64,000 bases of DNA from Croceibacterium soli (GTDB lineage Bacteria; Pseudomonadota; Alphaproteobacteria; Sphingomonadales; Sphingomonadaceae): NCBI RefSeq assembly GCF_009828065.1, contig NZ_WTYK01000001.1:434001-498000 (forward strand). Direction: 5' to 3'. Positions 61,333-64,000 of this stretch are shown piece after piece; the stretch's first letter is position 1, and every line of letters begins with the position of its first letter. The position numbers and the translations under genes are program-made. The notes beneath the pieces are model-generated. The model made no database searches, was not told where the DNA came from, and worked only from the letters and a program-made list of their open reading frames with translations.

Positions 61333-62871
61333 TCAGGCGATGCGCAAGTCCAGCAGCGTCGGCCCTTCGGCGGCGAAGCTCCATCGCAGTGCTTCGTCGA
61401 GGGCTTCGACTGTGTCGGCTAGGCGGGCCTCGACGCCGTGGCCTTCGGCCAGCTTGACGAAGTCGAGCCCGGTGAGGTCGCAGCCCGGCACGAAGTTCAT
61501 TCCGAACTCGCCGGAGAAGCCTGTAAGCGCGGCATAGGCGGCGTTGTTGAGGATGACGAAGCTGACGTTGGCGTTCTCCGCCCGGGCCGCGAACAGGCCC
61601 TGGATCGTGTACATCGCCGCGCCGTCACCCAGGATGGCGATGACTTTGTCGTTCTGCGCCAGCGCTACGCCGATCGCGCCGGGAAGCGAGTAGCCGAGCC
61701 CGCCGCTGGCGCAGGAATAGAACCCGCCTTCACGGATGATCGGCAGCGTGTCGTGCTCCGGCCCGCGGGCTGTGGGCGCTTCCTCGACGACGATCGCCTG
61801 CTCCGGGCGCAGCGCGGCGATACGCTTGAGCACGTAAGCGGCGGTCATCGCCGGCTCCGGGTCCTTGAGCATGTGGCGGGTGCCGGCGAACGTCCGCTCG
61901 CGAACGCGGGTGGCAAGTTCGGCCAGCCCGTGCGCCACGTCGCCCAGCACCCCGGTTCCGCCCGGCATGGCGGCGAGCTGTTGCGGGTCCTCGCTCAGTG
62001 CCATCAGCCGGGCATGCGCCGGCCAGTGCGGGCCGCTGCCTTCGACGTGATAGGTGAACACCGGCGCCCCGGCGACGAGGATCGCGTCGTGCGGGGCGAG
62101 GAGCCCGCGGATCTGATCGCGCCATGCAGGCAGGAAACCGGCGAACTGCGGGTGATCCTCGGGGAACGTCTCGCGGGCGTTGTAGGGTGCGGTCCACACG
62201 CTGGCGCCGCAGCGTTCGGCCAGGGCGATGGCGGCATCCCAGCCGCCGCTGTTGGCGCAGCCGGTGCCGATCACCAGCGCCGGGTTCTCCGCCGCGTCGA
62301 GCATGGCCGCGATCTTCGCCAGACCGTCGGGGTGCGGCGGCGTGCGCAGGGAGAAGTCCGGCAGCGCGGGCATCTCGCACTCCCGGTCCCAGTCGTCGAC
62401 CGGGATCGAGACGTAGCACGGCCCCATCGGCGGCGTCAGCGCGGTCATGAACGCGCGGATCAGCGCCAGCGGCACGTCCTCCGCCCGCGCCGGCTCGACC
62501 GAGTACTTGACGTAAGGGCGCGGGAATTCGCTGGCCCGTTCGTTGTAGAGGAACGGGTCGTACGGCAGAATGCTGCGCGCCTGCTGCCCGGCCGTCACCA
62601 CGATCGGGGCGTTGTTGCGGAAGGCGGTGAACAGGTTGCCGAGCGCGTGGCCGGTGCCGGCGGCGCTGTGCAGGTTGACCAGCGCCGGCTTGCCCGAGGC
62701 GCGGGCATACCCGTCGGCCATGCCGACCACCACCGCCTCGTTCAGCCCCATCACGTAAGGGAACGGCATCGCCTTGAGCATCGGCAGTTCGGTGCTGCCG
62801 GGATTGCCGAACAGCATGTCGACGCCGAAGTGCTGGAAGACTGCGAAGGCGGCTTCACGAACGGTGGGCAT
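61333..62871 (-). CDS. mdlC: Benzoylformate decarboxylase (ThDP enzyme)
   Basis: A 512-residue thiamine-diphosphate enzyme converting phenylglyoxylates to benzaldehydes. It is close in sequence and length to Pseudomonas putida MdlC. Catalytic Ser26 (FGNPGSTELP), His68 (NLHSAAGTGHA) and His275 (APVFTYHVEG) correspond to S26, H70 and H281 of that enzyme. The cofactor Glu is at residue 45 (LNEAVVVG) and the Mg/ThDP motif runs from GDGAAMYTIQG to ILNNAAY. Acetolactate synthases lack the two histidines in these contexts. The start at 62871 is preferred to a longer one. Likely aromatic alpha-keto acid catabolism. Confidence 0.92.
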   Translation of the reverse strand: MPTVREAAFAVFQHFGVDMLFGNPGSTELPMLKAMPFPYVMGLNEAVVVGMADGYARASGKPALVNLHSAAGTGHALGNLFTAFRNNAPIVVTAGQQARSILPYDPFLYNERASEFPRPYVKYSVEPARAEDVPLALIRAFMTALTPPMGPCYVSIPVDDWDRECEMPALPDFSLRTPPHPDGLAKIAAMLDAAENPALVIGTGCANSGGWDAAIALAERCGASVWTAPYNARETFPEDHPQFAGFLPAWRDQIRGLLAPHDAILVAGAPVFTYHVEGSGPHWPAHARLMALSEDPQQLAAMPGGTGVLGDVAHGLAELATRVRERTFAGTRHMLKDPEPAMTAAYVLKRIAALRPEQAIVVEEAPTARGPEHDTLPIIREGGFYSCASGGLGYSLPGAIGVALAQNDKVIAILGDGAAMYTIQGLFAARAENANVSFVILNNAAYAALTGFSGEFGMNFVPGCDLTGLDFVKLAEGHGVEARLADTVEALDEALRWSFAAEGPTLLDLRIA

Positions 62872-63003
62872 AAGGCGAGGTCTCACATGGTCTGAATGCG
62901 CAGCCGCATGGGACTGCTTCGGGCCCGGCGGGCAATCACGGCACCCATTGCGCAAGGCGTGCCGTGTAGGAAAGTCATTTCTGCCCTTGCGTGGCGAGCC
63001 GCG

Positions 63004-64000
63004 TCAGATCGGCTCGCCGGCGGCCCGGGCACGCTCCTCCACCGAAGCTTCGTCGCGGTTCACCCGCCACAGGACCACCGCGATGCACACCAGCAGCAGC
63101 GGCACGACCACGTTGATGGAGATGATCGCAGCACCGAGATCGCCGCCGTTGCGGTCCGACACGATGCCCACGAAGTAGGGCCCCATGCCCAGGCCGAGCA
63201 AGGTCATGATGATCGTGTAGGTGGCGAACGTGATCCCCCGCATCCGCGGCAGCACCAGCTCCAGCAGCTGCGCGTAAAGCGGCGGCAGCCAGAGCGTCAG
63301 GATCAGGCTGTAGGCGATGAAGCGCAGGTAGAAGCTGCCCGGGCTCTCCGCGCTGTAGGTCCAGATGCCGAACAGCGGCGAGATGCCGAGCGCGAAGAGG
63401 ATCAGCCAGACCCGGCCGCGCGCACCCAGCTTGGTGGTTAGCCAGTCGGTCAGCGGGCCGGCGACCATCGGCCCGACGATGCCGAGCGCGGCCGCGAGGA
63501 GGCCGAACTGAAGGCCGGTCTCGGCCATCGAGAGGCCGTACTCGCGCACCAGGAAGGAAGGGGTGAAGCCCATCACGCCGTAGTTGATCGCGGTCTGCAG
63601 GCCGCCGACCACCATCAGCAGCAGCAGCGAGGGCGAGAGCACGACCTTGTAGGTCGGCAGGTCGGTCAGCTTGAAGGACTGGAACAGGTTGAACACCACG
63701 AACAGTCCGAAGCCGACCACGAACCACTGCAGCACGTGCGGATCGAGCGTCCCGCCGAGCACCTCCAGCGGGGGGCGGGGGGAGAAGGCCTGGGTCAGCG
63801 CGATCATGCCCCAGCAGAACGCCAGGATCAGGCCGAGCGCGACGAGATTGGCCGTCCACTGGCGCGCCCCGGCCTTGCGGTGCCACAGCATGAACCAGTT
63901 CGTGCCCGGCGTGACCGCGCCGAGAACCGCCGCGCTGGCGCGGAACGGATGCTCCTCCACCTGGGCCGCGGCGACTTTGTCGAACGCGCCCCGGCGCGGT
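63004..64000 (-). CDS. MFS transporter, N-terminal part beyond the window
   Basis: The reading frame is open at base 64000 and has no credible start inside the window, so this is the C-terminal part, about 332 codons (central loop segment PRRGAFDKVAAA, then seven or eight helices). Recognisable transporter features: GFTPSFLVREYGLSMAETGL and a second-half motif GPLTDWLTTKLGARGRVWL. It resembles the spinster-like MFS proteins found beside aromatic-degradation genes in sphingomonads. It lies 132 bases upstream of mdlC on the same strand, so the two may form one transcript. The substrate is unknown. Confidence 0.85.
   Translation of the reverse strand, partial: PRRGAFDKVAAAQVEEHPFRASAAVLGAVTPGTNWFMLWHRKAGARQWTANLVALGLILAFCWGMIALTQAFSPRPPLEVLGGTLDPHVLQWFVVGFGLFVVFNLFQSFKLTDLPTYKVVLSPSLLLLMVVGGLQTAINYGVMGFTPSFLVREYGLSMAETGLQFGLLAAALGIVGPMVAGPLTDWLTTKLGARGRVWLILFALGISPLFGIWTYSAESPGSFYLRFIAYSLILTLWLPPLYAQLLELVLPRMRGITFATYTIIMTLLGLGMGPYFVGIVSDRNGGDLGAAIISINVVVPLLLVCIAVVLWRVNRDEASVEERARAAGEPI

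Noticed and set aside
61333-62871. Acetolactate synthase as the identity of the ThDP enzyme
   Set aside because: Ser26, His68 and His275 in their benzoylformate-decarboxylase contexts, and overall similarity to MdlC, favour the decarboxylase; no small regulatory subunit gene is nearby.

Overview
This is a GC-rich window (roughly two thirds G+C) from the chromosome of an alphaproteobacterium, most likely a sphingomonad (order Sphingomonadales). The grounds are the protein types (NOV1/LSD-type stilbene dioxygenase, fused Pcm-erythromycin esterase, metX-metW beside hisC-tyrA, fdsGBAD formate dehydrogenase), the codon use, and dispersed REP-like repeats of the kind common in that group. There is no phage, integrase, transposase, CRISPR array, tRNA or rRNA. 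Both ends cut a gene: recQ on the left and an MFS transporter on the right.

Left part (1-23 kb). Housekeeping and envelope genes: recQ, several tiny lipoproteins, a GlsB-like membrane protein, uppP, an M13 peptidase, an exporter-type ABC transporter, a PHA depolymerase, polA, a class A beta-lactamase-like hydrolase, a Pcm-esterase fusion with a host-attachment-type protein, groES-groEL behind a CIRCE operator, a MATE pump, a PagL-like lipid A deacylase and a tethered cytochrome c. Centre (22-43 kb). rplJ-rplL point left and rpoB-rpoC point right from a shared, nearly 800-base divergent region. They are followed by gltX, a zinc-ribbon membrane protein, a tightly overlapped ftsE-ftsX-ydcF-plsC operon, hisC-tyrA, and the divergent metX-metW pair.

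Right part (42-64 kb). A leftward run encodes the whole glutathione-dependent route from formaldehyde to CO2: frmA, two small VOC proteins, fghA, and a molybdenum NAD-dependent formate dehydrogenase (fdsG, fdsB, fdsA, fdsD) with its maturation genes mobA and fdhD. Directly upstream on the same strand lie an aromatic-acid-type MFS transporter and a MarR regulator. Divergent from these is a lignostilbene dioxygenase whose iron ligands and substrate-pocket residues match NOV1 position for position, coupled to a HAD phosphatase. Beyond it come a lipoprotein cytochrome c with a GMC alcohol dehydrogenase, a divergent DUF3237 protein, a benzoylformate decarboxylase and another MFS transporter.

The most interesting reading is that 52.7-62.9 kb is a lignin-dimer catabolic island. 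GMC oxidoreductase, DUF3237 decarboxylase and lignostilbene dioxygenase are the three enzyme types used in sequence for phenylcoumaran (dehydrodiconiferyl alcohol) breakdown in Sphingobium SYK-6. Here they sit next to a complete C1-oxidation module. Other notable items are three polyanionic lipoproteins with no basic or aromatic residues in their mature parts, a perfect operator-like palindrome, a 23-codon hydrophobic ORF between rplJ and rpoB, and two families of structured intergenic repeats.
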